The position numbers were made by a program, and so were the translations under genes. From NCBI RefSeq assembly GCF_900107695.1, contig NZ_FNQP01000005.1, positions 161,812 through 225,811 on the forward strand: a stretch of 64,000 nt of DNA, in the 5' to 3' direction. Under the pieces are notes generated by a model. That model ran no database searches. It saw only the letters and a list, made by a program, of their open reading frames with translations, and was not told the origin of the DNA. Within the stretch, counting starts at the first letter, position 1. Every line of letters starts with the position of its first letter. Positions 63,720 through 64,000 of the stretch are shown here, piece by piece. This DNA comes from Thiothrix caldifontis (lineage in GTDB: Bacteria; Pseudomonadota; Gammaproteobacteria; Thiotrichales; Thiotrichaceae).

Positions 63720-64000
63720 TTTTGCACACCGAATAGATCGACTTCGACAAGGAGACCGCGCATTGATACTGACAAAAGTAGCCACCGCATTGCAAGCCAT
63801 CTTGTATGAAAAAGCGGACGCGTTAGCAAAAAAAGCGGCTTCATTCAACGCCAGCGCAAACTCAGCGGCTCGAACTTCATCCGCAGCTTGGTGTTTGGCT
63901 GGATGGGCAATCCTGCCAGCACATTGGATGGATTAAGTCGGACAGCCGCCTTCCAACAGCTCCCCATTAGTCCACAGGGACTGGACAAACGTTTTACCCA
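63674..64000 (+). mobile_element. IS4-type insertion sequence (left end, continues past window)
   Basis: The left boundary is inferred at about CAACTTTAACCC (63674), similar to the end of the IS remnant at 44738. A 9-bp inverted repeat GCGGTCTCC (63692-63700) and GGAGACCGC (63751-63759) can form a hairpin that would cover the transposase ribosome site AAGGAGA. The transposase frame begins at 63763. Confidence 0.7.
63763..64000 (+). CDS. IS4-family transposase, needs -1 frameshift at an A7 run
   Basis: Start TTG at 63763 with AAGGAGA seven bases upstream. The first frame reads LILTKVATALQAILYEKADALAKK up to a run of seven A (63828-63834). The rest of the transposase, GFIQRQRKLSGSNFIRSLVFGW, then SPQGLDKRFT, is in the -1 frame. 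GCA-AAA-AAA followed by G is a classical slippery or transcriptional-slippage site in IS elements, so a fused product is likely rather than a dead gene. Cut by the window end. Confidence 0.7.

Overview
The window looks like a chromosomal segment of a free-living, moderately GC-rich gammaproteobacterium. The gene style (lactate-oxidation operon, gor plus hybrid peroxiredoxin, PPK2, DUF1343, many toxin-antitoxin pairs) would fit a Thiothrix-like member of the Thiotrichales. That placement is an inference from gene content, because no rRNA or marker gene is present.

Region by region. 1-12.5 kb is mostly housekeeping: a NamZ-like muramidase, an MgtC/DUF4010 membrane protein with a lytic transglycosylase, glutathione reductase with a peroxiredoxin-glutaredoxin fusion, a glycosyltransferase-like protein, a LysM transglycosylase, a PPK2 kinase, a PspA/YiaAB pair and a methyltransferase with an XRE regulator. 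12.5-17.6 kb is an accessory island. It holds a DUF1778/GNAT toxin-antitoxin pair, an AbiEii-type nucleotidyltransferase with a small partner, a UPF0175 protein, and an HTH gene whose partner was cut by a strikingly AT-rich two-gene insert (membrane protein plus P-loop ATPase). 17.7-25 kb is a complete lactate regulon: quinone-type D-lactate dehydrogenase, lactate permease, a FadR-family regulator with three matching operators, and lldEFG. 25-30.4 kb carries small conserved genes, a slipin gene split by one in-frame TAA, two abutting tRNA-like sequences with abnormal anticodon arms, and an ExaC-type aldehyde dehydrogenase. 30.4-37.2 kb is a scrap-heap of mobile or defence material: a headless DUF4143 ATPase, VapBC, a restriction-modification fossil, a truncated SelO, a GAF/winged-helix regulator, and an apparently intact TdeIII-type restriction-modification system. 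37.3-41.4 kb is ordinary (YaeQ, DUF4124, Mog, LysR, SDR).

41.5-63.7 kb is the most unusual part. It is a largely co-directional cluster of a chagasin-like inhibitor, a papain-family protease, a DUF2278/lamin-tail protein, an FG-GAP-repeat protein with a caspase-like His/Cys dyad, two giant proteins of 1316 and 1447 residues that I cannot assign, and a MalT-type ATPase regulator ending in a BTAD/SARP module. A divergent pair encodes a protein resembling phage tail/DNA-circularisation proteins and a 1055-residue helical, tape-measure-like protein cut by an IS element. Four non-coding positions in this cluster carry a TGCA-plus-A-tract motif. At three it is a direct repeat with a 21-bp period and at the fourth one clear unit is visible. 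This suggests a cluster-specific regulatory site for the BTAD regulator. The cluster also shows decay: an IS remnant, a truncated beta-helix-like gene, a frameshifted small gene and an in-frame stop in front of the 1447-residue protein.
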